9,971 bases of DNA from DASVBJ01 sp036375895 (GTDB taxonomy: Bacteria > Actinomycetota > Actinomycetes > JACCUZ01). The notes under the pieces were generated by a model. That model worked only from the letters and a program-made list of their open reading frames with translations, had not been told where the DNA came from and ran no database searches. Shown piece by piece: positions 1 through 5,901 of this stretch. How positions within the stretch are numbered: position 1 is the first letter of the stretch; every line of letters begins with the position of its first letter. The stretch covers positions 1 to 9,971 of the forward strand of contig DASVBJ010000382.1 of NCBI GenBank assembly GCA_036375895.1, written 5' to 3'. A program made the translations under genes and the position numbers.

Positions 1-6
1 TGCCAT
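1..6 (-). CDS. rpmD: Start of ribosomal protein L30 (uL30) gene, first two codons only
   Basis: Only an ATG at 6-4 and a GCA codon (Met-Ala) are inside the window; the rest lies beyond its left edge. The ATG overlaps the last base of the rpsE stop in a TGATG junction, the same arrangement used at rplX-rplE and rplP-rpmC here, which supports it as a real coupled start. In bacterial spc operons the gene after rpsE is normally rpmD, followed by rplO and secY, so the identity rests on gene order and not on protein sequence. A GAGG lies about 14 bases upstream, which is a weak and distant ribosome binding site. Confidence 0.6.
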
Positions 7-662
7 CAGACCGACACCGCCTCGGGGGCCTCAGCGGCCTTGTTCTTCGCCTCTTCCTCGCCCAGGGCCTTCGCCTTGAGCAGAGCAGCGGGGGCGACGT
101 CCTCGACCGGGAGACCACGACGCGCGGCGACAGCCTCGGGCTGCTCGAGCATCTTCAGGGCCTCGACGGTGGCGTGGACGATGTTGATCTGGTTCGACGA
201 GCCCAGCGACTTGCTGAGGACGTCGTGGATGCCGGCGCACTCGAGCACGGCGCGCACCGGACCACCGGCGATGACCCCGGTACCGGGGGCGGCCGGGCGC
301 AGGAAGACCACACCGGCGGCCTTCTCACCCTGGACCGGGTGCGGGATCGTGCCCTGGATGCGGGGAACGCGGAAGAAGTTCTTCTTCGCCTCCTCGACAC
401 CCTTGGCGATCGCCGCGGGCACCTCCTTGGCCTTGCCGTAGCCGACACCGACGGTGCCGTCGCCGTCGCCGACGACGACCAGGGCGGTGAAGCTGAAGCG
501 ACGGCCGCCCTTGACGACCTTGGCCACTCGGTTGATGGCGACGACGCGCTCGACGAACGCGGTCTTCTCCGCCGCACCGGCGCCGTCGCGCCGGTCGCGC
601 CGGTCGCGACGACCGCTGTCCGTGCCGCCGGCACCGCCACCGCGACGCTGGGGTCCAGGCAT
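6..662 (-). CDS. rpsE: 30S ribosomal protein S5 (uS5)
   Basis: S5 is a small-subunit protein of the decoding and translocation region, where it contacts 16S rRNA and helps set translational accuracy. The 218-residue product has a basic low-complexity N-terminal tail (about residues 1-34, with RRD repeated three times at 18-26). The S5 RNA-binding domain follows, with ERVVAINRVAKVVKGGRRFSF and GDGDGTVGVGYGKAKEVPAAI-type motifs, then the C-terminal domain with GTGVIAGG and KSLGSSNQINIVHAT. The KGGRRFSF loop corresponds to the region where spectinomycin-resistance changes fall in other bacteria. The tail after about residue 200 is rich in Ala, Glu and Lys. The frame is open upstream far into rplR and rplF, but the ATG at 662 is chosen because homologues start near it and GAGGAA sits about 8 bases before it. 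It follows rplR after 56 bases and overlaps the next start by one base. Confidence 0.97.
   Translation of the reverse strand: MPGPQRRGGGAGGTDSGRRDRRDRRDGAGAAEKTAFVERVVAINRVAKVVKGGRRFSFTALVVVGDGDGTVGVGYGKAKEVPAAIAKGVEEAKKNFFRVPRIQGTIPHPVQGEKAAGVVFLRPAAPGTGVIAGGPVRAVLECAGIHDVLSKSLGSSNQINIVHATVEALKMLEQPEAVAARRGLPVEDVAPAALLKAKALGEEEAKNKAAEAPEAVSV
585..611 (-). repeat. Three tandem 9-base units in the S5 N-terminal tail
   Basis: On the plus strand gtcgcgccg occurs twice in a row (585-593, 594-602), followed by the one-base variant gtcgcgacg (603-611). In frame these encode Arg-Arg-Asp three times (S5 residues 18-26). The repeat lies in the disordered N-terminal extension, before the conserved domain, so its copy number could vary between strains without harming the fold. 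That last point is inference. Confidence 0.85.
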
Positions 663-718
663 CAGATGTTCCTCATCTCGTTGCGATCGTGCAGTCTCGT
701 CAGTTCGCTCGTGGTCAC
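662..718 (-). CDS. Candidate 18-codon bridging ORF between rplR and rpsE
   Basis: A GTG at 718-716 follows the rplR stop TAG (721-719) with no gap. It opens an 18-codon frame, MTTSELTRLHDRNEMRNI, closed by TGA at 664-662, whose A is the first base of the rpsE ATG. A GGAG at about 728-725 lies 6 bases before the GTG, a good Shine-Dalgarno position. Fifteen of the 18 codons end in G or C, as in the flanking genes, although two are the Arg codons AGA and AGG that are rare in high-GC genomes. Translation would carry ribosomes across the only gap in this part of the cluster. The frame is the same as rplR, so it could also be read by stop-codon readthrough or be a decayed C-terminal extension of L18. 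I know of no family for this peptide. Chance is a serious alternative. Confidence 0.3.
   Translation of the reverse strand: MTTSELTRLHDRNEMRNI
664..678 (-). promoter_or_regulatory. Small hairpin presenting the rpsE Shine-Dalgarno in its loop
   Basis: In the transcript AGATG (678-674) can pair with CATCT (668-664), leaving AGGAA (673-669) as a five-base loop directly before the rpsE ATG. The Shine-Dalgarno would thus be displayed in the loop, with only one base between the stem and the start codon. Five pairs, mostly A-U and G-U/G-C mixed, are marginally stable, so this may modulate initiation only slightly or be incidental. Confidence 0.3.
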
Positions 719-1093
719 CTAGAGCTCCAGCCCGGCCTCGCGAGCGCCATCGGCGATCGCGGCGACACGTCCGTGGTAGCGGTTGCCACCGCGGTCGAAG
801 ACCACGGCCTGCACGCCGGCGTCCTTGGCGCGCTGGGCCACCAGCTCGCCGACCTTGCGGGCCTTGGCCCGCTTGTCGCCGTCGAGGGCACGCAGGTCGG
901 CCTCCATCGTCGACGCGGAGGCCACCGTCCGGCCGGCGACGTCGTCGACGACCTGCACGAAGACGTGCCGGGTCGAGCGGCTGACGACGAGACGAGGCCT
1001 GGCCTGGGTGCCGCTGACCTTCTTGCGCACGCGCAGGTGCCGGCGGGCCCGAGCGGTGCTCTTGCCCTTGCCGATCTTGACGCCCACAGCCAT
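719..1093 (-). CDS. rplR: 50S ribosomal protein L18 (uL18)
   Basis: L18 binds 5S rRNA with L5 and anchors the central protuberance of the large subunit. The 124-residue product is of normal length. It has a basic N-terminal arm (KIGKGKSTARARRHLRVRKK), then the conserved core with RPRLVVSRSTRHVFVQVVDD, and ends with the family signature FDRGGNRYHGRVAAIADGAREAGLEL in two parts: FDRGGNRYHGRV and ADGAREAGLEL. The ATG at 1093 is two bases after the rplF stop, so its ribosome binding site lies inside the rplF end and is weak by eye. This suggests reinitiation from rplF. It is followed by a 56-base gap before rpsE that holds a candidate mini-ORF. Confidence 0.98.
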   Translation of the reverse strand: MAVGVKIGKGKSTARARRHLRVRKKVSGTQARPRLVVSRSTRHVFVQVVDDVAGRTVASASTMEADLRALDGDKRAKARKVGELVAQRAKDAGVQAVVFDRGGNRYHGRVAAIADGAREAGLEL

Positions 1094-1095
1094 GA

Positions 1096-1635
1096 CTACT
1101 TACCAGCCTTTCCAGCCTTGCGGCGGATCTGCTCACCCTGGTAGCGCACGCCCTTGCCCTTGTACGGGTCGGGCTTGCGCAGCTTGCGGATGTTGGCGGC
1201 CACCTCGCCGACCTTCTGCTTGTCGACGCCGGACACCGTGAACCGGGTCGGGGTCTCCACGCCGAAGGTGATGCCGTCGGGCGGGACCACGACGACGGGG
1301 TGGCTGAACCCGAGCGAGAACTCGAGGTCGCTCCCCTTGGCCTGCACCCGGTAACCGGTGCCGACGATCTCCAGGGTCTTGGTGTAGCCGTCGGTGACGC
1401 CGATCACCATGTTGGCGACGAGAGTGCGCGACAGCCCGTGCAGCGCACGGTTCTGACGCTCGTCGTTGGGCCGGGCGACCTGCAGCGAGCCGTCCTCGGC
1501 TCGCGTGATCTCGATGGGGTCCGCGACGGTGTGCGTCAGGGTCCCCTTGGGGCCCTTCACGGTCACCTCGCGCCCGGTGATCTGGACATCGACACCCGTG
1601 GGAACGGGGATCGGGAGCCGTCCGATTCGCGACAT
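1096..1635 (-). CDS. rplF: 50S ribosomal protein L6 (uL6)
   Basis: L6 sits near the GTPase-associated centre and contacts the sarcin-ricin region of 23S rRNA, close to where EF-Tu and EF-G bind. The product is 179 residues, the usual length. Both tandem L6 domains are visible: the first begins MSRIGRLPIPVPTGV with TVKGPKGTL, and the second carries the signature PDPYKGKGVRYQGEQIRRK near the C-terminus. The ATG at 1635 has GGGAG about 8 bases upstream and comes 18 bases after the rpsH stop. The C-terminal KAGKAGK tail is typical. Confidence 0.98.
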   Translation of the reverse strand: MSRIGRLPIPVPTGVDVQITGREVTVKGPKGTLTHTVADPIEITRAEDGSLQVARPNDERQNRALHGLSRTLVANMVIGVTDGYTKTLEIVGTGYRVQAKGSDLEFSLGFSHPVVVVPPDGITFGVETPTRFTVSGVDKQKVGEVAANIRKLRKPDPYKGKGVRYQGEQIRRKAGKAGK

Positions 1636-1653
1636 GCTCTGCTCTCCCTTCCC

Positions 1654-2064
1654 TTACCAGACGTAGGCGAGGACTTCCCCGCCCACGCCCTTCTTGCCGG
1701 CCTGCCGGTCCGTCAGCAGACCGGACGACGTCGAGATGATGGCCACCCCGAGGCCGCCGAGCACCTTCGGCAGGTTGTTGGACTTCGCGTAGACCCGCAA
1801 GCCGGGCTTCGAGATGCGCTTGATGCCTGCGATCGAGCGCTCCCGGTTCGGACCGTACTTCAGCTCGAGCACCAGGGACTTGGCCACGTCGCCGGCCTCG
1901 GCCGGCTCCTCGACGCGCCAGCCGGCGATGTAGCCCTCCTGCTGGAGGATCTCGGCGACGTGCGTCTTGAGCTTGGAGTGCGGCATGGCCACGCTGTCGT
2001 GGTACGCCGTGTTCGCGTTGCGCAGACGGGTGAGCATGTCTGCGATCGGGTCGGTCATGGTCAT
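1654..2064 (-). CDS. rpsH: 30S ribosomal protein S8 (uS8)
   Basis: S8 is a primary 16S rRNA-binding protein that organises the central domain of the small subunit. The 136-residue product begins MTMTDPIADMLTRLRNAN, and its C-terminus has the signature ISTSSGLLTDRQAGKKGVGGE. Two ATGs are possible (2064 and 2058). The second gives MTDPIADML, the more usual N-terminus, and neither has a strong Shine-Dalgarno (GAGAAAG lies about 15-20 bases upstream). In E. coli S8 represses the spc operon by binding mRNA at the rplE start. The order rplE-rpsZ-rpsH is kept here, but I did not find a convincing copy of that site. An 87-base spacer separates it from rpsZ. Confidence 0.98.
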   Translation of the reverse strand: MTMTDPIADMLTRLRNANTAYHDSVAMPHSKLKTHVAEILQQEGYIAGWRVEEPAEAGDVAKSLVLELKYGPNRERSIAGIKRISKPGLRVYAKSNNLPKVLGGLGVAIISTSSGLLTDRQAGKKGVGGEVLAYVW

Positions 2065-2151
2065 GGCTTGGTGGCCGCTTTCTCGCCGGGGTTTCCCGAG
2101 CCCGGGACGGGCGCAGGACCTACGGCGTTCTTGTCGTTGCCTGTGGGTGGG
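2065..2151 (-). other. 87-base spacer between rpsZ and rpsH
   Basis: This is the longest internal gap in the cluster. It holds a small hairpin, with TCCCG pairing to CGGGA around a four-base loop (2107-2094). One frame (+1 relative to rpsZ) is free of stops across the whole gap and closes with a TGA overlapping the rpsH ATG as ATGA, but it has no ATG, GTG or TTG start. No promoter is evident. Confidence 0.5.
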
Positions 2152-2337
2152 TTACCAGCTGCTCTTGGTGATGCCGGGGAGCTCGCCCGCGTGGGCCATC
2201 TCCCGGAAGCACACGCGGCACAGCCCGAACTTGCGGTACACCGAGTGCGGTCGCCCGCACCGCTGGCACCGGGTGTAGCCGCGCACCTTGAACTTCGGCT
2301 TGCGCGCGGCCTTGTTGATCAGCGCCGTCTTGGCCAC
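2152..2337 (-). CDS. rpsZ: 30S ribosomal protein S14, zinc-binding type (uS14)
   Basis: S14 assembles late into the head of the small subunit. At 61 residues this is the short zinc-ribbon form: four cysteines at positions 24, 27, 40 and 43 in YTRCQRCGRP and FGLCRVCFRE make a Cys4 site. Actinobacteria often hold a second, cysteine-free S14 elsewhere that is induced when zinc is scarce; none is in this window. The start is GTG at 2337, giving MAKTALINKAARKPKFKVRG. It is preferred over upstream options because AGGAGG lies 7 bases before it and homologues begin exactly there. It follows the rplE stop by two bases. Confidence 0.97.
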   Translation of the reverse strand: MAKTALINKAARKPKFKVRGYTRCQRCGRPHSVYRKFGLCRVCFREMAHAGELPGITKSSW

Positions 2338-2339
2338 GG

Positions 2340-2912
2340 TCAGGCCTCCTTGAACGGGAAACCGAGGTTGCGCAGCAGCGCGCGGCCCTCGTCGTCGGTC
2401 TTGGCGGTCGTCACGACCGTGATGTCCATGCCGCGGACCCGGTCGATCTTGTCCTGGTCGATCTCGTGGAACATCGACTGCTCGTTGAGGCCGAACGTGT
2501 AGTTGCCGTTGCCGTCGAACTGGCGCGGCGACAGCCCGCGGAAGTCGCGGATCCGGGGCAGGGCCAGTGACAGCAGGCGGTCGAGGAACTCCCACATGCG
2601 GTCGCCCCGCAGCGTGACGTGCGCGCCGATCGGCATGCCCTCACGCAGCTTGAACTGGGCGATCGACTTGCGGGCCTTCGTCACCTGCGGCTTCTGGCCG
2701 GTCACCGTGGCCAGGTCGCGGATCGCGCCGTCGATCAGCTTCGAGTCCTTGGCCGCGTCGCCGACACCCATGTTGACCACGATCTTGGTCAGCCCTGGGA
2801 CCTGCATGACGTTGGTGTAGCCGAACTCGTCGCGCAGCTTGTCCACGATCTCCTCGCGGTAGCGCTGCTTCAGCCGCGGCAGGGGCCGGGCGGTCTCGGT
2901 GGTGGCGCTCAT
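2340..2912 (-). CDS. rplE: 50S ribosomal protein L5 (uL5)
   Basis: L5 binds 5S rRNA and forms part of the central protuberance, contacting P-site tRNA and the small-subunit head. The 190-residue product has the family features in order: RLKQRYREEIVDKLRDEFGY, VPGLTKIVVNMGVGDA, GQKPQVTKARKSIAQFKLREG in two parts (GQKPQVTKA, KSIAQFKLREG), VTLRGDRMWEFLDRL and the closing DITVVTTAKTDDEGRALL. The ATG at 2912 overlaps the rplX stop as TGATG, with GAGGA about 9 bases upstream. The gene is followed after two bases by rpsZ. In E. coli the start region of this gene is where S8 represses the operon. Confidence 0.98.
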   Translation of the reverse strand: MSATTETARPLPRLKQRYREEIVDKLRDEFGYTNVMQVPGLTKIVVNMGVGDAAKDSKLIDGAIRDLATVTGQKPQVTKARKSIAQFKLREGMPIGAHVTLRGDRMWEFLDRLLSLALPRIRDFRGLSPRQFDGNGNYTFGLNEQSMFHEIDQDKIDRVRGMDITVVTTAKTDDEGRALLRNLGFPFKEA

Positions 2913-3262
2913 CAGATGTCCTCACCGGTCCGCTTGGCGTAGCGGACCCGAACGGTCTTCTTCCGGCCGTCGCGGTCGACCTGCTCCTCGCGGTAGCCGA
3001 CCCGGCTGCCGACCTTCTTGCCCTCGACCTCGACGAGCAGCATCACGTTGCTCACGTGGATCGGGGCCTCCTGGGTCACGATGCCGCCGGTCTTGGCCCC
3101 GCGGGCGGTCTGGCCGACCTTGGTGTGCTTCTTGATCCGGTTGACGCCCTCGACGAGGACCTTCTGGGTCTCGGGGTAGGCCTCGATGACCTTGCCGTCA
3201 CGACCCTTGTCCTTGCCGCTGATGACGCGGACCCGGTCGCCCTTCTTGATCTTCATCGCCAT
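2912..3262 (-). CDS. rplX: 50S ribosomal protein L24 (uL24)
   Basis: L24 initiates large-subunit assembly by binding the 5' end of 23S rRNA and also lies near the exit of the peptide tunnel. The 116-residue product opens with a KOW motif (KIKKGDRVRVISGKDKGRDG) and continues with VLVEGVNRIKKHTK and the HVSNVMLL strand. The ATG at 3262 (MAMKIKK) is two bases after the rplN stop. GGAGG lies 10 bases before it and 16 before the alternative Met-3 at 3256, so the first ATG is kept. It overlaps rplE by one base. Confidence 0.98.
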   Translation of the reverse strand: MAMKIKKGDRVRVISGKDKGRDGKVIEAYPETQKVLVEGVNRIKKHTKVGQTARGAKTGGIVTQEAPIHVSNVMLLVEVEGKKVGSRVGYREEQVDRDGRKKTVRVRYAKRTGEDI

Positions 3263-3264
3263 GG

Positions 3265-3633
3265 TCAGAGCACCTCCGGGGCGAGCGAGATGATGCGCAT
3301 GAACCGCTTGTCGCGCAGCTCACGCCCGACGGGACCGAAGATGCGCGTGCCGCGCGGGTCACCGCCGTCACGGATGATGACCGCGGCGTTCTCGTCGAAG
3401 CGGATGTAGGAGCCGTCCGGCCGGCGGCGCTCCTTGACAGTGCGCACGACGACGGCCTTGACGACGTCACCCTTCTTCACGGTGCCACCGGGGATGGCGT
3501 CCTTCACGGTCGCCACGATGACGTCGCCGATGCCGGCGTAGCGCCGCCCGGAGCCGCCGAGCACACGGATGCACAGCAGCTCCTTGGCACCCGTGTTGTC
3601 GGCGACACGCAGTCGCGACTCCTGCTGGATCAC
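3265..3633 (-). CDS. rplN: 50S ribosomal protein L14 (uL14)
   Basis: L14 lies on the intersubunit face of the large subunit, forms bridges to 16S rRNA, and is the docking site for the ribosome-silencing factor RsfS. The 122-residue product is full length, with the family motifs SRLRVADNTGAKELLCIRVL, GGSGRRYAGIGDVIV and RFDENAAVIIRDGGDPRGTR. The start is GTG at 3633, with AGGAG six bases upstream. It follows a 73-base gap after rpsQ, the same place where E. coli begins its separate spc operon with rplN. Confidence 0.98.
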   Translation of the reverse strand: MIQQESRLRVADNTGAKELLCIRVLGGSGRRYAGIGDVIVATVKDAIPGGTVKKGDVVKAVVVRTVKERRRPDGSYIRFDENAAVIIRDGGDPRGTRIFGPVGRELRDKRFMRIISLAPEVL

Positions 3634-3706
3634 TTGATTCTCCTGATCGTCGCGTCGGTTCTCTTACGAGCCTGACGGAACGGATGGGGGGTCTTGAGGC
3701 TCTCGC
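3634..3706 (-). other. 73-base spacer at the S10/spc boundary (rpsQ-rplN)
   Basis: Almost all other joints in the cluster overlap or are a few bases long, so this gap stands out. It contains the rplN ribosome binding site (AGGAG, about 3644-3640) and a weak 6-bp inverted repeat, GAGCCT (3702-3697) with AGGCTC (3673-3668). I looked for a promoter: TAAGAG near 3665 resembles a -10 poorly and has no acceptable -35. E. coli has the spc promoter at the corresponding place, so a promoter here is plausible by position only. Confidence 0.45.
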
Positions 3707-3991
3707 CTACTTGGCCTTCTCGAGGACCTCGACGACCCGCCAGCGCTTGGTGGCGGACAGCGGCCGGGTCTCCATCAGGAGGACGCGGTCGCCGACGCCG
3801 CAGCTGTTCTGCTCGTCGTGGGCCTTGAGGTTGCTGGTGCGGCGGATGACCTTGCCGTACAGCGCGTGCTTGACCCGGTCCTCGACCTGGACGACGACAG
3901 TCTTGTCCATCTTGTCGCTGACGACGAGTCCCTCACGGGTCTTCCGGAAGCCCCGGCTGGTGTCGCTCATCTGGTCCTTCGTCTCACTCAT
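3707..3991 (-). CDS. rpsQ: 30S ribosomal protein S17 (uS17)
   Basis: S17 is a primary 16S rRNA-binding protein with an OB fold that helps fold the 5' domain. The 94-residue product contains GLVVSDKMDKTVVVQVEDRV, the HALYGKVIRRTSNLKAHDE stretch and GVGDRVLLMETRPLSATKRW. Two in-frame starts are possible. ATG at 3991 overlaps the rpmC stop as ATGA but has little Shine-Dalgarno signal. ATG at 3970 gives MSDTSRGF and has AAGGA about 4-5 bases upstream. I chose the first because of the overlap; the N-terminal seven residues are not conserved either way. Confidence 0.96.
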   Translation of the reverse strand: MSETKDQMSDTSRGFRKTREGLVVSDKMDKTVVVQVEDRVKHALYGKVIRRTSNLKAHDEQNSCGVGDRVLLMETRPLSATKRWRVVEVLEKAK

Positions 3992-4227
3992 GCGGAAGCA
4001 CCGTCCGTGCCCTCGACGCCGCTGATGCCGAGCTCGCGCTCGCGCATGATCGTGTAGATCCGGGCGATGTCCTTGCGGACGGCCTTGAGCCGGCCGTGGC
4101 TTTCGAGCTGGCCCGTCGCCGCCTGGAAGCGGAGGTTGAACAGCTCCTCCTTGGCCTCCCGCAGCTTCGTCACGAGCTCGTCGTCCTCGAGGCCACGCAG
4201 CTCGATCGGCTTGGTACCGACGCCCAT
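3988..4227 (-). CDS. rpmC: 50S ribosomal protein L29 (uL29)
   Basis: L29 is a small helical protein at the peptide tunnel exit, beside L23. The 79-residue product shows the two-helix pattern: ELVTKLREAKEELFNLRFQ with the conserved ATGQLE turn, then RLKAVRKDIARIYTIMRERE. A short acidic tail (EGTDGASA) follows and is variable in the family. The ATG at 4227 overlaps the rplP stop as TGATG, and the gene itself overlaps rpsQ by four bases. Confidence 0.97.
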   Translation of the reverse strand: MGVGTKPIELRGLEDDELVTKLREAKEELFNLRFQAATGQLESHGRLKAVRKDIARIYTIMRERELGISGVEGTDGASA

Positions 4228-4646
4228 CAGAAGTCACCACCCTCGCGCCGGACGAACCGGCACTTCATCGGGAGCTTGTGCATGGCACGCCGCATCGCCT
4301 CGCGGGCGATCGGCTCCGGCACACCGGACAGCTCGAACATGACCCGGCCCGGCTTGACGTTCGCGATCCACCACTCGGGCGAGCCCTTGCCGGAGCCCAT
4401 CCGGGTCTCGGCCGGCTTCTTCGTCAGCGGGCGGTCCGGGTAGATGTTGATCCAGACCTTTCCGCCACGGCGGATGTGACGGGTCATGGCGATACGGGCC
4501 GACTCGATCTGCCGGTTGGTCACGTAGGCCGGCTCGAGCGCCTGGATGCCGAAGTCACCGAAGGCGATCTTGGTGCCGCCCTTGGCCATGCCCGACCGGT
4601 CGGGGTGGTGCTGCTTGCGGTGCTTGACCTTGCGCGGGATCAGCAT
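4227..4646 (-). CDS. rplP: 50S ribosomal protein L16 (uL16)
   Basis: L16 lies by the A site and peptidyl-transferase centre and helps position aminoacyl-tRNA; it joins late in 50S assembly. The 139-residue product begins MLIPRKVKHRKQHHPDRSG and carries the signature stretches IESARIAMTRHIRRGGKVWI and KPAETRMGSGKGSPEWWIA. The Arg in TRMGSGKG corresponds to the position hydroxylated in E. coli L16. The ATG at 4646 has GGAGG 7 bases upstream and is two bases past the rpsC stop. Confidence 0.98.
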   Translation of the reverse strand: MLIPRKVKHRKQHHPDRSGMAKGGTKIAFGDFGIQALEPAYVTNRQIESARIAMTRHIRRGGKVWINIYPDRPLTKKPAETRMGSGKGSPEWWIANVKPGRVMFELSGVPEPIAREAMRRAMHKLPMKCRFVRREGGDF

Positions 4647-4648
4647 GG

Positions 4649-5476
4649 TCAGGCCTCCGTTCCGCTGGTCTGGGTGGCGCCCTCGGCCGCCGGGGCGGCT
4701 GCGGTCGCGTCGGTCACGGCGGGCTGCTCCTGCGTCGAGCTCGCCTCGGCAGCCCGGCCCTCCCGGCCACCCGGGCGGCGGGTCGAGCGCGCCGGACGGT
4801 TGCGCTGCGCCATGCGGGCCGCGGCCTGCTGGGCCTCGCGCTCCGCACGGTTGCCGGAGACGTCACCCTTGTAGATCCACACCTTGACGCCGATGCGGCC
4901 GAAGGTGGTGCGCGCCTCGTAGAAGCCGTAGTCGATGTTGGCCCGCAGCGTGTGCAGCGGCACCCGACCCTCACGGTAGAACTCCGAGCGCGACATCTCG
5001 GCACCGCCGAGACGGCCCGAGCACTGCACCCGGATGCCCTTCGCGCCGGCCTTCATCGTCGTCTGCATCGACTTGCGCATGGCGCGCCGGAACGACACAC
5101 GGCTGGACAGCTGCTCGGCGACGCCCTGCGCCACGAGCTGGGCGTCCACCTCGGGGTTCTTCACCTCGAGGATGTTGAGCTGCACCTGCTTGCCGGTGAG
5201 CTTCTCGAGGTCGCCGCGGATGCGGTCAGCCTCGGCGCCCCGACGGCCGATGACGATGCCCGGTCGTGCGGTGTGGATGTCGACGCGGACCCGGTCACGG
5301 GTGCGCTCGATCTCCACCTTGGAGATGCCCGCGCGCTCCATGCCCTTGGTCATCATGCGTCGGATCGCCACGTCTTCCTTGACGTAGTCCTTGTAGAGCT
5401 TGTCGGCGTACCAGCGGCTCTTGAAGTCCGTGGTGATGCCGAGCCGGAACCCGTGCGGGTTGACCTTCTGGCCCAC
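4649..5476 (-). CDS. rpsC: 30S ribosomal protein S3 (uS3)
   Basis: S3 lines the mRNA entry tunnel and contributes to the ribosome's helicase activity. The 275-residue product starts MGQKVNPHGFRLGI and has a type II KH domain with the GRRG loop (IVIGRRGAEADRIRG, about residues 75-90). The C-terminal domain follows, with SFRRAMRKSMQTTMKAGAKG and CSGRLGGAEMSRSE. Basic residues in FRRAMRK match those linked to mRNA unwinding in E. coli. From about residue 215 the protein is an Arg/Ala/Glu/Thr-rich tail absent from E. coli S3 but usual in actinobacteria. The start is GTG at 5476, overlapping the rplV stop as TAGTG, with GGAGG 8 bases upstream. Confidence 0.98.
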   Translation of the reverse strand: MGQKVNPHGFRLGITTDFKSRWYADKLYKDYVKEDVAIRRMMTKGMERAGISKVEIERTRDRVRVDIHTARPGIVIGRRGAEADRIRGDLEKLTGKQVQLNILEVKNPEVDAQLVAQGVAEQLSSRVSFRRAMRKSMQTTMKAGAKGIRVQCSGRLGGAEMSRSEFYREGRVPLHTLRANIDYGFYEARTTFGRIGVKVWIYKGDVSGNRAEREAQQAAARMAQRNRPARSTRRPGGREGRAAEASSTQEQPAVTDATAAAPAAEGATQTSGTEA

Positions 5477-5901
5477 TAGCGGGTCCTCCTCTTCGACGAC
5501 TTCGGTGCGGCGGTCGCGGCGTCCTCGGGACGCTGGCGGACCACCACGGTGATGTGACTCGTGCGCTTGCGGACGCGGTAGGCACGGCCCTGTGCACGGG
5601 GCCGGAACCGCTTCAGCGTCGGCCCCTCGTCGACGTACGCCTCGTGAACCACGAGGTCGTCGGCGTCGAGCCGCCGGCTCTCCTGCTCGGCCTTGTGCCG
5701 GGCGTTGGCCACGGCGCTGGCGAGCACCTTGTAGACCGGCTCGCTCGCGGCCTGCGGAGCGAACCGCAGGACGGCCAGGGCCTCGTCGGCCTGCATCCCG
5801 CGGATGAGGTCGACGACGCGGCGCGCCTTCATCGGGGTGACCCGCACGTAGCGCGCCTGGGCGCGCGCCGGGGCCGGTTCCATGACCACCTGCTCAGCCA
5901 C
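5476..5901 (-). CDS. rplV: 50S ribosomal protein L22 (uL22)
   Basis: L22 spans the large subunit and its long hairpin forms, with L4, the narrowest part of the peptide tunnel, where macrolide-resistance changes occur. The 141-residue product has ARYVRVTPMKARRVVDLIRG, SAVANARHKAE and the hairpin/end segment TLKRFRPRAQGRAYRVRKRTSHITVVV. The C-terminus adds a short Ala/Lys/Arg tail. The start is GTG at 5901, with AGGAGG 7 bases before it. This places the start inside rpsS, an 8-base overlap, the largest in the cluster. Met-7 at 5883 is an alternative but lacks such a site. Confidence 0.97.
   Translation of the reverse strand: MAEQVVMEPAPARAQARYVRVTPMKARRVVDLIRGMQADEALAVLRFAPQAASEPVYKVLASAVANARHKAEQESRRLDADDLVVHEAYVDEGPTLKRFRPRAQGRAYRVRKRTSHITVVVRQRPEDAATAAPKSSKRRTR

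Noticed and set aside
663..1136. Long upstream extension of the rpsE frame across rplR (total 376 codons)
   Set aside because: It reads rplR in a wrong frame. S5 homologues begin near the MPGPQRRGGG start, which has its own ribosome binding site.
1300..2502. 400-codon plus-strand ORF opposite rplF, rpsH, rpsZ and rplE
   Set aside because: It lies antisense to four certain genes, is Arg/Gly/His/Leu-rich, and is explained by the codon bias of the real strand.
3655..3690. TAAGAG as a -10 box for an spc promoter before rplN
   Set aside because: Poor match, and the sequence 17 bases upstream (CCCCAT) is unlike a -35.
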